A stretch of 64,000 nt of DNA from Vampirovibrio chlorellavorus (GCA_001858525.1 LAPX01000005.1:1-64000); one strand, 5' to 3'; shown: positions 16,009-24,489, numbered from the stretch's first letter. Notes: generated from the sequence alone by a model not told the origin. Numbers and translations are program-made.

Positions 16009-16422
16009 ATGGGTGCAGTTCCACAAGTGGTTACGATTAACCAATATTTTATGGGTGGTATGCCCGGCACGGGCGGCATGCCTGGTATGGGTGGCATGGG
16101 TGCTATGGGCGGTATGCCCGGCATGGGCGGCGGCATGGCTGCCATGGGTGGTATGCCCGGGATGCCAATGATGCCCCAGCAGCCTTCAGGCATGGATCAG
16201 TTTATGTATGGCATTAATAGCCAGGTGGCAATGGCCACCGCGGGACCCTATGGCGGTAGTGTGGTCGACTGGGCACAGTCTCTGGCGGCTGGGCAACAGC
16301 AAGGACAGCAGCCGGGTGCCGGTGGTGGTGCTGGTGGTCCCGCTGATATGTTGGCCCAGATTGTCAGCATGCTAATGCAGATTATTGTGGCCAAAGCGCA
16401 AGCGAACAAAGCGGGTCGATAG
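16009..16422 (+). CDS. Gly/Met-rich repeat protein of unknown function
   Basis: A 137-residue protein. Residues about 15-60 are repeats of GGMPGMGG/GGMGAMGG units with almost no other residues, followed by MPMMPQQPSGMDQF, a Gln/Gly-rich linker and a C-terminal amphipathic helix (MLAQIVSMLMQIIVAKAQ). No signal peptide. AGGAGAGG nine nt before the ATG supports this start over one 18 codons upstream. The repeat could form a flexible or phase-separating segment; Met-rich tracts can also bind copper or silver. A hairpin without T-run (16443-16473) follows. No family recognised. Confidence 0.75.
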   Translation: MGAVPQVVTINQYFMGGMPGTGGMPGMGGMGAMGGMPGMGGGMAAMGGMPGMPMMPQQPSGMDQFMYGINSQVAMATAGPYGGSVVDWAQSLAAGQQQGQQPGAGGGAGGPADMLAQIVSMLMQIIVAKAQANKAGR

Positions 16423-16661
16423 CGTTTACGGTCATTGGCTTTTAACGGTCGGGGGTAGTAGTCCCGGCCGTTAATGCGTTGGGCGCATGATGCCAGGGCC
16501 AAGGAACCTGTTTACAGGGGCCTGCTTTGTTTGTAGAGTAAAGGCAGACAAGGGTTTTTGAAGCGTTTGGCATTGATGAAGTGCTTCTGTCTGGTAAGCC
16601 TCGGTGCAAAATGCTTTGACGCTCTGTTTTTTGAAACATCAGCAGCTGACAAGGGGGCCTC

Positions 16662-17645
16662 ATGAGCGTCGCAACCGATATTCTGGCCGAGGGTAAAACC
16701 AAGGTACTGCAGGCTACGCAGCAGCCGGAAATGTTGTCAGTGACCTTCAAGGATGCGGCCACTGCGTTTAACGGTAAAAAATATCAGGAAATTCCAGGCA
16801 AAGGAGCGCTCAACGCCAGTATTTCCGTTTTGCTATTTCAATTGTTGCAGTCTCACGGCATTCCCACCTGCTTTGTGCAAAAGGGCAGTCATCCCAGCGA
16901 GCTGATTTACAGCCGTCTGACCATGATTCCGCTGGAGGTGGTGGTTCGTAATTATGCCTACGGCAGCATCGTCAAGCGCTTTGCCCTGGAGGAAGGAACG
17001 CCCTTTCACAAGCCTCTGGTGGAATTCTTTCATAAAACGTCTGATGATCCCCAAATTACGGAAGATTTAATCCTGGAATTCAATTTGGTGCCCACCGAAG
17101 GCGTGCTGCAAACCATCAAACGGTTGGCCCTGCAAATCAACGAAGTTTTTGTGCCCTACTTTGAGGCTTGCGGCATTCGTTGCGCCGATTTCAAACTGGA
17201 GTTTGGCCTGACCAAAGAGGGTCAGGTGGTGCTGGGCGATGAGCTCAGCCCCGATAATTTCCGCCTGCGGGATGTGCAGACGGGGGCCGTGCTGGATAAA
17301 GACGTGTTCCGGCTGGATTTGGCTGACTTACGGGAAACCTATCAAGGTTTGCTGACCCGTCTGGAAGCTGCCTCGCAGACGCTGAAGACAGTGTCCAAGA
17401 TTTATACGGCGGAAGTCTACGTCCACAGCCGCAAGAATATCTTGAATCCGGAGAGCAAAGCCATACTGGAAGCCCTGCAAGCCCGTGGTTACAGTAGTTT
17501 GCAGACACTTTCCGCTGGAAAGCGCTTTACCCTGAAAATTGAAGCATCCAGCCTGGTGGCCGCCGAGCAGACGCTGAAGCAGTTGGCGGAGACCGTTCTG
17601 AGTAACCCGGTGATCGAAGATTACGAATTGATTTTCAAGAATTGA
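16662..17645 (+). CDS. purC: PurC-PurS fusion: SAICAR synthetase with C-terminal FGAM synthetase PurS
   Basis: A 327-residue fusion. Residues 1-240 are PurC, which joins CAIR and aspartate (AEGKTKVLQ, RNYAYGSIVKRF, ADFKLEFGL, GDELSPDNFRL). Residues about 246-327 match PurS, the small subunit of formylglycinamidine ribonucleotide synthetase (YTAEVYVHSRKNILNPESKA, TLSAGKRFTLKIE, NPVIEDYELIF). No stop or start lies between the parts. AAGGGGG five nt upstream of the ATG marks the start; a second PurS start inside the frame is not evident. purQ follows after nine nt, so PurS and PurQ, which form one complex with PurL, are co-expressed. purL is not in the window. Confidence 0.94.
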   Translation: MSVATDILAEGKTKVLQATQQPEMLSVTFKDAATAFNGKKYQEIPGKGALNASISVLLFQLLQSHGIPTCFVQKGSHPSELIYSRLTMIPLEVVVRNYAYGSIVKRFALEEGTPFHKPLVEFFHKTSDDPQITEDLILEFNLVPTEGVLQTIKRLALQINEVFVPYFEACGIRCADFKLEFGLTKEGQVVLGDELSPDNFRLRDVQTGAVLDKDVFRLDLADLRETYQGLLTRLEAASQTLKTVSKIYTAEVYVHSRKNILNPESKAILEALQARGYSSLQTLSAGKRFTLKIEASSLVAAEQTLKQLAETVLSNPVIEDYELIFKN

Positions 17646-17654
17646 GATGTTCTG

Positions 17655-18350
17655 ATGAAATTTGGCGTTGTTGTATTTCCCGGCTCCAACTGTGAAAAGG
17701 ATATGGCCGATGCCGTGCGGCTTTATTTAAAGCAGGATGTGACGTTTTTGTGGCACGATGCCACTGACCTCAGTGGCGTTGATGTCGTGCTGTTGCCCGG
17801 TGGCTTTAGTTATGGCGATTATCTGCGCTCCGGGGCCTTGGCTCGCTACTCTCCGGTCATGGAAAGTGTGAAAGCCTTTGCGGACAAAGGTGGCCCGGTG
17901 CTGGGCGTGTGCAACGGCTTTCAGGTTCTTACGGAAGCCCACCTGCTGCCCGGCGCTTTAATGCGCAATCAATCACTGAAGTTTCAGTGTGAACAAGTGG
18001 AAGTGCTGGTGGAAAGCACCCGCACCCCCTTTACCAGCCAGTATCAGGCGGGACAGCGTTTAAGGTTGCCCATTGCCCATGCCGATGGCAATTTTGTGGC
18101 TGATGCGGACCTGTTACAGCGTCTGGAAGAGAATCAGCAAGTGGTATTGCGCTACACCAGCGATGTGAACGGCTCGGTGAACCGGATTGCGGGGGTCTGT
18201 AACGAAAAAGGCAATGTGGTGGGCATGATGCCCCATCCAGAGCGTAACCTGTGGCCCACGGCCTCTTCCCAAGGGGGCAACTGGAATGGGGATGGGCAGG
18301 GTGTCTTTGATTCCGTATTGCAGTGGGGCTTGAGCCTGCTGAAAGGCTAA
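17655..18350 (+). CDS. purQ: PurQ, FGAM synthetase glutaminase subunit
   Basis: A 231-residue class I glutamine amidotransferase that delivers ammonia to PurL. The catalytic Cys lies in VLGVCNGFQVL, the His-Glu pair in MMPHPERN, and the N-terminus FGVVVFPGSNCEKD is typical. Length is normal for the separate-subunit (PurS/PurQ/PurL) system. It starts nine nt after the purC-purS stop and is surely cotranscribed with it. Confidence 0.97.
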   Translation: MKFGVVVFPGSNCEKDMADAVRLYLKQDVTFLWHDATDLSGVDVVLLPGGFSYGDYLRSGALARYSPVMESVKAFADKGGPVLGVCNGFQVLTEAHLLPGALMRNQSLKFQCEQVEVLVESTRTPFTSQYQAGQRLRLPIAHADGNFVADADLLQRLEENQQVVLRYTSDVNGSVNRIAGVCNEKGNVVGMMPHPERNLWPTASSQGGNWNGDGQGVFDSVLQWGLSLLKG

Positions 18351-18413
18351 ATAGTTCAGGCTAATTCGGCTTTATGGACGGTGCCTTTGTGCTGGTTTGC
18401 TTGGGGCAGACGC

Positions 18414-18422
18414 TGTTATAAT
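18414..18422 (+). promoter_or_regulatory. Extended -10 promoter
   Basis: TG at 18414-18415 precedes a perfect TATAAT at 18417-18422, giving an extended -10 without a good -35. It stands about 70 nt before the small membrane ORF at 18489. Confidence 0.5.
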
Positions 18423-18433
18423 CAAAAAAGCAC

Positions 18434-18450
18434 CTGAGCCTTGGGCTCAG
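18434..18450 (-). terminator. Possible terminator for gltX
   Basis: A 7-bp stem (18434-18440 with 18444-18450) with a 3-nt loop. On the minus strand a T6 follows after four nt. It would end gltX transcripts after they run antisense through the small ORF at 18489-18620. Weak. Confidence 0.35.
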
Positions 18451-18488
18451 ACAGAAACGTTTATGAACGGTGAAAGGCTGGGCTGGCT

Positions 18489-18620
18489 GTGGGACGCAAA
18501 TTCTGGATTTTGATCACGGCAATGCTGATGGGGTTCATGGTATTTGGCATTTTTTTCCAAATGATGCTGAATACGCGCAAAAGCCAAAGCCACATGACCG
18601 TGCCCACGCACCAAGAATAA
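18489..18620 (+). CDS. Small single-helix membrane protein
   Basis: A 43-residue ORF from GTG to TAA. A basic N-terminus (VGRK) is followed by a strong membrane segment (FWILITAMLMGFMVFGIFF) and a polar tail (NTRKSQSHMTVPTHQE), which predicts one helix. AAAGG lies 11 nt upstream and an extended -10 promoter about 70 nt upstream. Another frame of the same DNA is open but has no domain-like sequence. It lies between purQ and the convergent gltX. No family recognised. Confidence 0.5.
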   Translation: MGRKFWILITAMLMGFMVFGIFFQMMLNTRKSQSHMTVPTHQE

Positions 18621-18652
18621 TCCCGCAAATAATTAGCAAAGGGACAGAGTGA

Positions 18653-20134
18653 CTAGGCTGGACTGCCGGTGGTCAGGGTCAGAGCGGTTTCCAGACGGTG
18701 AGTAACCACCTCTTTGCCAAGGATGTACAGGGTTTTCGATAAGTCTGCCCCGTGGGTACGGCCGGTCACAGCGGCCCGGATGGCCCACATGACGGTTTTG
18801 GTTTTGATGGGCTTCATGCTGTTGGTAAAGCTTTTGATAGCCTCTGCCAAGGCTTCCGGGGACTCAAAGTTGGCTGTGGCCAGAAAATCGGTTTTGAAAT
18901 GCTCCAGAATATGGGCAGGTTCCGGCCCGGTGAGCACTTCCCCGACCAGTTGGGCATCCAGGATGACGGTGCGGCCAAAGAAGTAGTTAACGGCTTCCGG
19001 CAGCTCGCTGAGGACCGTAATGGGTTCACGGACGGCATCCAGCAGGCAGTAGAGCGTTTCATCGCTGTACTGCCTCAGGTCAAACTGGTGTAAGTAGGGC
19101 CGAGCCACGGTCAGTAATTCCGGCAACGGCAGGGTGCGAATGAGCTTGCCGTTGATAAAGTTGAGTTTGTCTTTTTCAAAAATCGCCGGGCTGTGCGTAA
19201 TGCGCTCCAGTTCAAACTGTTGGGCAAAGTGCTCCATAGTGCCAATCTCTTCGCCGTCCGGAGGAGACCAACCCAGCAGGGTCAGGAAGTTGCAAAACGC
19301 TTCCGGCAAATAGCCGTCCTTGATGTAGTCGGACACGGCCACGGCGCCGTGGCGCTTGGACAGCTTGGTGCGATCGGGGGCCAAGATCATGCCCACGTGG
19401 GCGAACTGCGGTGGCACTACGTTAAAGGCTTCATAAATCATGATTTGCCGCGGGGTATTGGAAATGTGGTCCTCGCCCCGGATGACGTGCGAAATTTGCA
19501 TCAGTATGTCATCCACCACCACTGCGAAGTTGTAGCTGGGGGTCCCATCGGACTTCATAATGACGAAATCGCCCAATAATTTGGTGTCAAAGGAAACTTC
19601 CCCCCGCACGGCGTCCTGGAAGGTCAGGGTGCCACGTTCATCGGGAATGCGGAAGCGAATGGAGGGCTTGCGGGGATTGCCTTGTTCGTCGGGCTTGGCA
19701 GCCAGTTCTTCGCGTACTTTGGGATCTCGGCAGGCGCCACTGTATATGTAGGCACGTTTTTCCGCTTGGGCAGCCGCTTTTTCCGCGTCTAGTTCAGCTT
19801 GGGTCAGGTAGCAGTGGTAGGCTTGCCCATTGGCCAAAAGTTTTTCGGCCCATTCCTGGTAAGTGGCAGTGCGTTCGGATTGGGCATACGGGGCGTAGGG
19901 TCCGCCGATATCCGGCCCTTCATCCCATTGCAGGCCCAAGGCCTTCAGGCTGTCGTAAATATTTTGGGTGTAAATATCCTGAGAGCGCTCTCTGTCAGTG
20001 TCTTCAATCCGCAAAATGAATTGACCGCCGTGCCCTTTGGCGTATAAAAAGTTAAAAAGGGCGGTGCGAGCAGTTCCCACGTGTAAAAAGCCGGTAGGGC
20101 TGGGGGCAATACGAACTCGGATGGGGGAAGACAT
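18653..20134 (-). CDS. gltX: Glutamyl-tRNA synthetase
   Basis: A 493-residue class I aminoacyl-tRNA synthetase charging tRNA-Glu. The nucleotide-binding HIGH signature is seen in APSPTGFLHVGTARTALF and the KMSKS-like loop as KLSKRHG. RIEDTDRERS and the Rossmann insert are present, with a C-terminal helical anticodon-binding region of normal length. Start MSSPIRVRIAPSPTG is typical. A TATAAT -10 lies 33 nt upstream of the start codon. It may be a non-discriminating form; nothing in the sequence decides this. Confidence 0.97.
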   Translation of the reverse strand: MSSPIRVRIAPSPTGFLHVGTARTALFNFLYAKGHGGQFILRIEDTDRERSQDIYTQNIYDSLKALGLQWDEGPDIGGPYAPYAQSERTATYQEWAEKLLANGQAYHCYLTQAELDAEKAAAQAEKRAYIYSGACRDPKVREELAAKPDEQGNPRKPSIRFRIPDERGTLTFQDAVRGEVSFDTKLLGDFVIMKSDGTPSYNFAVVVDDILMQISHVIRGEDHISNTPRQIMIYEAFNVVPPQFAHVGMILAPDRTKLSKRHGAVAVSDYIKDGYLPEAFCNFLTLLGWSPPDGEEIGTMEHFAQQFELERITHSPAIFEKDKLNFINGKLIRTLPLPELLTVARPYLHQFDLRQYSDETLYCLLDAVREPITVLSELPEAVNYFFGRTVILDAQLVGEVLTGPEPAHILEHFKTDFLATANFESPEALAEAIKSFTNSMKPIKTKTVMWAIRAAVTGRTHGADLSKTLYILGKEVVTHRLETALTLTTGSPA

Positions 20135-20166
20135 GACTTTGAGATACCTGTTAAACGATTGCCCTT

Positions 20167-20172
20167 ATTATA
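20167..20172 (-). promoter_or_regulatory. -10 element of gltX promoter
   Basis: A perfect TATAAT on the minus strand, 33 nt before the gltX start codon. The best -35 candidate (TTATGT, 18-nt spacing) is weak and overlaps the upstream terminator. Confidence 0.5.
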
Positions 20173-20194
20173 CCCGACTCAAAATCCTTTACAT

Positions 20195-20228
20195 AATAAA
20201 AGCCCTCGGTGAACCAAGGGCTTTTATT
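20195..20228 (-). terminator. Intrinsic terminator downstream of rlpA
   Basis: A 12-bp perfect stem (20195-20206 with 20217-20228) around a 10-nt loop, ending in a T-rich arm on either strand. It lies 36 nt past the rlpA stop and just upstream of gltX. Confidence 0.7.
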
Positions 20229-20263
20229 CAAGTGATGGAATTGCTTTCGGTGCGATCCGCTGT

Positions 20264-21202
20264 TTAACCGCGCTTCTGCACGACCTCAACGGAGACACGG
20301 GCGACACCGGAGCCCAGCATATCAATTTTCTTGGCGGCGCCACGGGATAAATCGATGATGCGTCCGTGGGCAAAAGGACCGCGATCGGTGATTTTTACGT
20401 AGCAGCTTTTATGGGTGCGCTGGTTGATGACGCGCACGATGGTGCCAAAAGGCAAGGTTCTGTGGGCGGCAGTCATGGCGAACTGGTTGAACCGGCTACC
20501 ATCCGCAGAGCGACGTCCGTGGAAGTAGGGGCCGTACCAGGAAGCCATCCCTGTTTGTACTTTTCCGGTGCTTTTGTAGTTTGGGGTGTTTTCCGCCAGA
20601 TTTTCCAGAATCTTGGCATCCAGTGCGGACTGCCCCAGAGCCTGACGAATGCGGTTGCTGTAAAGCAGGGCCAGTTTTAGCGGGTTTTCCTGGACGGTTT
20701 TAGCTGACTGAGCATCCACGGTGACCAAGGTTTGATTGCCAGCCTGAATGACGGGCAAGTTGTTAACCAGGGCCGGACGGATGCTGTTGGCTGTCTGCCG
20801 ATTGTTATCCAGGAGCTGATTTAGTCTGCTGGCAATGGTTTTAACCCGGCTGTGAGAGTCCATTCCGGCAGCTTCGCCCTGGAAGCGCAGAATCTCGGTA
20901 CCGTTCACAAACAGGCTGGTTGTGTCATCATCCTGAGGCAATACCTGGATGACCGTGGGCAGCGTGCCTGGGCCGTTGCCAATGGTGTAAATATCAGCAG
21001 TGTCTGAGGGTTGGTCTTGAGGTGACTGATCGGCATTCACGTTGAAATCGGGATGACCGATAACGGATGCCAACTGAAGGGTTTCTTGCGAGTTGGAGGT
21101 GGTGTTTGAGGCATCGGTTTGAGCGAATACGCCGCTCATCAGTCCGGCCTGTCCTAGCATTACTGCTGATGCCAGCAGTGCCGCCAGTTTTTTATTCATC
21201 AT
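20264..21202 (-). CDS. rlpA: RlpA-like exported protein (double-psi beta-barrel)
   Basis: A 312-residue exported protein. It has an N-terminal signal peptide (KKLAALLASAVMLGQAGLMSGVFAQ, cut probably after AFA/VFA-Q region) and a Gln/Thr/Asn-rich, probably extended region to about residue 215. The C-terminal RlpA barrel has the typical GMASWYGPYFHGRRSADG, TAAHRTLPFGT and ITDRGPFAHGRIIDLS motifs, with the catalytic-type Asp/His of septal lytic transglycosylases. It would act on peptidoglycan in the periplasm. There is no SPOR domain and no lipobox. The start is one of two adjacent ATGs, with GGAG about 11 nt upstream. Confidence 0.88.
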   Translation of the reverse strand: MMNKKLAALLASAVMLGQAGLMSGVFAQTDASNTTSNSQETLQLASVIGHPDFNVNADQSPQDQPSDTADIYTIGNGPGTLPTVIQVLPQDDDTTSLFVNGTEILRFQGEAAGMDSHSRVKTIASRLNQLLDNNRQTANSIRPALVNNLPVIQAGNQTLVTVDAQSAKTVQENPLKLALLYSNRIRQALGQSALDAKILENLAENTPNYKSTGKVQTGMASWYGPYFHGRRSADGSRFNQFAMTAAHRTLPFGTIVRVINQRTHKSCYVKITDRGPFAHGRIIDLSRGAAKKIDMLGSGVARVSVEVVQKRG

Positions 21203-21578
21203 CTATGTGCTCGCTCCTGTTACTACATCAACGGGGGGTAAGAGGAAATTGGCGTTAGACTCAAACGCTAATTAATGCTATTAGCAATTTGGATAGTTTG
21301 GGTTCCTCTTGAGCGATCCAAAACTTACACCGATTAAAACCTGTACCGCAACCCGTGGGAACACTGTCTTTACATTTTGTTTATATTTTCTGAGGCAAAA
21401 TTAAATTTCCTGGTCTCAAAAATATATATGATTGAGTATGGTGTCATATCGGGGACTGCATCAATTAAATATTTTATGGATATACAAAAAGCAACTGTAA
21501 AGAAAATGAATGAAAATGCTTATTTTTTGGTCGATTATTTAACATTATTTTTAAAATTTTAATTAGGATTTGAATAAA
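21203..21578. other. AT-rich divergent intergenic region
   Basis: Lies between rlpA and the CDF exporter gene. It is markedly AT-rich from about 21370 on. A 61-codon open frame from a TTG at 21377 to 21562 has no ribosome site and low-complexity content, so I do not call it. No defined metal-regulator operator was recognised. Confidence 0.45.
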
Positions 21579-22523
21579 ATGTCTAAAGATTGCCACCACG
21601 GTAGACAACATATACGTCACCATCATCATCATATGGGAGTGGCAGAGGGGTTATCTGCTCAACACGTTAAAAAGCTTCAGGCAGTGATGTTTTTATCGGT
21701 TTTTTACCTTTTTTTGCAGGCCTTTGGCGGATTTTACTCGGGTAGTTTAGCCCTTTGGGCTGATGCGGGGCATAAATTGGCCGACATTGGTGCCATTGCT
21801 TTGGCTTTAGCGGCCTCCTGGTTTGCCAATTTGTCCTCCTCTCCTCAAAAAACCTTTGGGTTCTATCGTTTGGAGATTCTGGCGGCATTGATTAACTCGG
21901 TGGGCCTGATGGTGGCCTCCACGTTCATTTTCTGGGAGGCCTTGCAGCGCCTGCTGGAGCCCGGCCACGGTCATGTACATGGGCACATTATGGTGGGCGT
22001 CGCCGGAATCGGTCTGTTGATCAATGTGGCATCCGCAATCATTTTGTATCCCTCCAGAACGTTTAATTTGAACGTAAAAGGCGCTTTACTCCACGTGATG
22101 ACCGATATCGCCAATTCCTTCGGGGAAATGCTGGCCGCTGGCACCATTTTATGGTTTGGCTGGACCTGGGCAGACGCCCTGATTGGGATTGCCATTGGGG
22201 TGATGGTGTTTATCAACGCTGGGCGGGTGCTGGGTGAGGCCTTGAACATACTCATGGAAGCCTCTCCCCCTCGGTTGAGTGTTCCCCATATTCAGGATTT
22301 CATCCTGCGGCATCCGGGGGTGCAGGATGTGCATGATTTGCACGTGTGGACCATTACCACGGGGAAAGAGGCCTTGCTGGCCCACGTACAGGTAGATGAG
22401 GCCTACTTTCACGATGAAACGGCCAAGGCGCTGGAGCATGAGCTTCGGGAAGCCTTTGACTTATGCCATATCACGGTGCAGTTGGAGCCGCCCGGTTTTG
22501 AGGAAGCTGTGCTTCCGTTTTGA
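21579..22523 (+). CDS. Cation diffusion facilitator (Zn/Co/Cd efflux)
   Basis: A 314-residue inner-membrane metal/proton antiporter. A His-rich cytoplasmic N-terminus (HHGRQHIRHHHHHMG) precedes six TM helices. Transport-site residues are seen in ADAGHKLAD (TM2) and HVMTDIANSFGE (TM5), the His/Asp arrangement typical of zinc-transporting CzcD/ZitB relatives. A His-rich loop (PGHGHVHGH) lies between TM4 and TM5, and a C-terminal ferredoxin-like domain (VQDVHDLHVWTI) follows. The ATG at 21579 has AGGA about ten nt upstream; the TTG at 21570 is too close to it. Zinc is the likeliest substrate. Confidence 0.95.
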   Translation: MSKDCHHGRQHIRHHHHHMGVAEGLSAQHVKKLQAVMFLSVFYLFLQAFGGFYSGSLALWADAGHKLADIGAIALALAASWFANLSSSPQKTFGFYRLEILAALINSVGLMVASTFIFWEALQRLLEPGHGHVHGHIMVGVAGIGLLINVASAIILYPSRTFNLNVKGALLHVMTDIANSFGEMLAAGTILWFGWTWADALIGIAIGVMVFINAGRVLGEALNILMEASPPRLSVPHIQDFILRHPGVQDVHDLHVWTITTGKEALLAHVQVDEAYFHDETAKALEHELREAFDLCHITVQLEPPGFEEAVLPF

Positions 22524-22591
22524 TTTGAAGCGCTCCGGCTGAGCCGAGGAAGGCGCTGTCTTGGATAACAGACGTTTCAGTGCCCACAGGG

Positions 22592-23311
22592 CTAAGCGCT
22601 TTGGGCACTTGGCTGGGTGAGGGCCTCGGTAAGGGCAGTGAAAAAATTGACAAAGGCGTTGGTCAGCCCGGAGCCAGACTGTCCGCTCTGGGGAGGGTTT
22701 ATAAGGGCCTGTAGTAAATCGGTAAAGGCGCTGATGACCTTGGTGACCACTGTTTGAGACTGATCCGGATTTACCGTGGCTGTACTGGTCGGTGGGCTTT
22801 GAGTATCTGTCGGTTCTTGTCCCGCTGCGATAGCTTCCAGGTCGCTTAGCTGGAAAGTGGTGCCGTCTGGGTTGAAATTGTCCTCAAAGGTGTAGCGGAA
22901 ATCTTCAAATGAGATGGCGTCACTCAGGCCATCTCCGTTGGCCAGCAATGCCAGCTCGTCTGCGGTAATCCCGCCATCTCCGTTCATATCGGGGAAGAGT
23001 CCCTGGCCATCCTTGCCACCCAACACCATGGTGCTAAACACCCCGGAAATCTTGTTTTCGGTTTGGGAGATATTAGGGGCCGTGAGAATTTGGAGTGTGG
23101 CTTTCGCCAATTCCTGCCTGCTGACAATACCGTCCTGATTGTCATCGGATAAAATGAGCGCCTGGTTCAGATCCGCCACATCAATGGATTCTGTGTCGGC
23201 TGTGGGCGTTTGTTCAGCCGGAAAAAATGGATTATCCCCCTGCGTGCCGGTATACAGGCGTTTGTAGGTCTGTCCGCCAGAACTGGAGACAGGGTACATA
23301 TTATTGTTCAT
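22592..23311 (-). CDS. EF-hand calcium-binding protein
   Basis: A 239-residue acidic protein without signal peptide or lipobox. It has two canonical EF-hand loops, SDDNQDGIVSRQEL (about residues 53-66) and DMNGDGGITADEL (about 107-119), plus degenerate acidic stretches, then a Thr/Pro/Gln linker and a C-terminal amphipathic region (LLQALINPPQSG, LTNAFVNFFTALTEALTQ). Calcium binding is predicted. GAGGAG about ten nt upstream supports the start. It may be exported by a leaderless route or act as an intracellular calcium sensor. A second EF-hand protein is at 30961-31467. Confidence 0.85.
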   Translation of the reverse strand: MNNNMYPVSSSGGQTYKRLYTGTQGDNPFFPAEQTPTADTESIDVADLNQALILSDDNQDGIVSRQELAKATLQILTAPNISQTENKISGVFSTMVLGGKDGQGLFPDMNGDGGITADELALLANGDGLSDAISFEDFRYTFEDNFNPDGTTFQLSDLEAIAAGQEPTDTQSPPTSTATVNPDQSQTVVTKVISAFTDLLQALINPPQSGQSGSGLTNAFVNFFTALTEALTQPSAQSA

Positions 23312-23512
23312 TGTCTTTCTCTCCTCACTAAAAAGAAATTCAAATCGCTTCTGCGAATTTGATTCCGTATACCATTTAGGTTCAAATGGTAACCAGTCTC
23401 TCTCTTTAGTAATAAAAAAATATATGCTTTCAGAATTGCCCTTGTTCCGATTCTGAGATGTTTATTATGCAGTTTTTTTTAGCGAGTGGCGCGTTATTGG
23501 GGGACGTGAAAT

Positions 23513-23554
23513 ACAAAAATCCCCAGTGACGACGAAGCGACTGGGGATTTTTGT
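23513..23554 (-). terminator. Strong intrinsic terminator after the LysM gene
   Basis: A perfect 14-bp stem (23513-23526 with 23541-23554) around a 14-nt loop, with A/T-rich outer arms that give T5 on either strand. It lies 15 nt past the LysM gene stop. Confidence 0.85.
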
Positions 23555-23569
23555 GTTGAGTGCTGTGCC

Positions 23570-24133
23570 TTAATAACCCTTGGGCGGGATGACCAGCTTT
23601 TGATCCAGTTGCAGTTTGTCCGGGCTACTCATATTGTTGGCCCGCTGGATTTTATCCAAATACTCTGGAGAGCTGGAACCATACACTTTTTCAGCGATTT
23701 TACCCAACGTATCGCCACTAACCACGGTGTAAGTGGTATTTTTGCCGGTCACGGTCGTTTCGGTCACGACACCCGACTTGGTTGCGGAGCCGTTGGCGCT
23801 GGTTTCGGCTGTATTTTCTGATTTGCCTTGCAGCAGTTCCTCATTGGCGGGGGCCAGTAAGTCGGTGACCCCGGTTTGGACCTGAGGACGCATGACCAGA
23901 AGCAGGAAAACGGCGCTGGTCAGGATGCCGCCCACCACCAAGCCAGCCAGAAAGGCAACGAGTGGGTTGCGCTCTTCCTTGTGAAAAGGGCGAGCGTTGG
24001 ACCACAGCATGTCCAGTTCCTGAGGCAGTTCATTATCAGCCCGAACGTATACGCCCGGTGTTTTTTCCTGGGTGTCAGAAGGCATATCCTGATTGTCTCC
24101 GAAATCTTGGCCAAAATCTTTGGGCACCATCAT
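23570..24133 (-). CDS. Membrane-anchored LysM-domain protein
   Basis: A 187-residue protein. An acidic cytoplasmic N-terminus of about 50 residues is followed by one TM helix (VAFLAGLVVGGILTSAVFLLLV), a Ser/Thr/Ala-rich periplasmic linker and a C-terminal LysM domain (about residues 135-187: YTVVSGDTLGKIAEKVYG, LQLDQKLVIPPKGY), which binds peptidoglycan N-acetylglucosamine. Type II membrane orientation is predicted. AAGGA about 11 nt before the first of two adjacent ATGs supports the start at 24133 over one ten codons upstream. A single LysM without catalytic domain suggests a wall-binding or scaffold role. Confidence 0.88.
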   Translation of the reverse strand: MMVPKDFGQDFGDNQDMPSDTQEKTPGVYVRADNELPQELDMLWSNARPFHKEERNPLVAFLAGLVVGGILTSAVFLLLVMRPQVQTGVTDLLAPANEELLQGKSENTAETSANGSATKSGVVTETTVTGKNTTYTVVSGDTLGKIAEKVYGSSSPEYLDKIQRANNMSSPDKLQLDQKLVIPPKGY

Positions 24134-24489
24134 AAAAAATTCTGTCCTTTTGATACAGCGCAAGTGCGTTTCTAATGATTAAAGAGGCATTTCTATATAA
24201 AATTGCTATGCAAGGCCGAATAGGGGCAAGTCGACTCTCTAATGAAACGCGCTGCGAAATGGCGAACTACCGGGGCCGGGATGCCTGTATTATTGCTGAC
24301 AGTAACGGAACGCTTGGCTCTCGGCAGCCGATTTTGATATTGTACTATAACTTGTTTCCACCCTTTAGCAGTCCTTAAGCAGTTGCCATACTTTTTTACA
24401 AGAGCCAGCCTGATTTCAGTTCTCTTTTCAGGAATGCGGTTCTCTATATAAAGAAGCAACTGACTCAAAAAAAGCAGGAATCCTCCTTC
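24134..24489. other. Divergent intergenic region upstream of valS
   Basis: Separates the LysM gene from valS. A 91-codon minus frame (24193-24468) starts at TTG without ribosome site and resembles no protein I know. No T-box, tRNA or riboswitch fold was recognised by eye. A TATATA at about 24445 could be a -10 for valS. Confidence 0.4.

Noticed and set aside
16060-16160. Short direct repeats that might be a CRISPR or minisatellite
   Set aside because: They are in-frame Gly/Met codon repeats of a protein, with no unique spacers.
16423-16661. Purine or other riboswitch upstream of purC-purS
   Set aside because: The hairpin at 16443-16473 lacks a T-run and no purine, glycine or other riboswitch core was recognised.
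21377-21562. AT-rich 61-codon frame before the CDF exporter gene
   Set aside because: TTG start without ribosome site, in a region where low GC makes Lys/Phe/Ile-rich chance frames likely.
24193-24468. Minus-strand frame of 91 codons upstream of valS
   Set aside because: It starts at TTG, has no ribosome site, and neither composition nor sequence suggests a protein.
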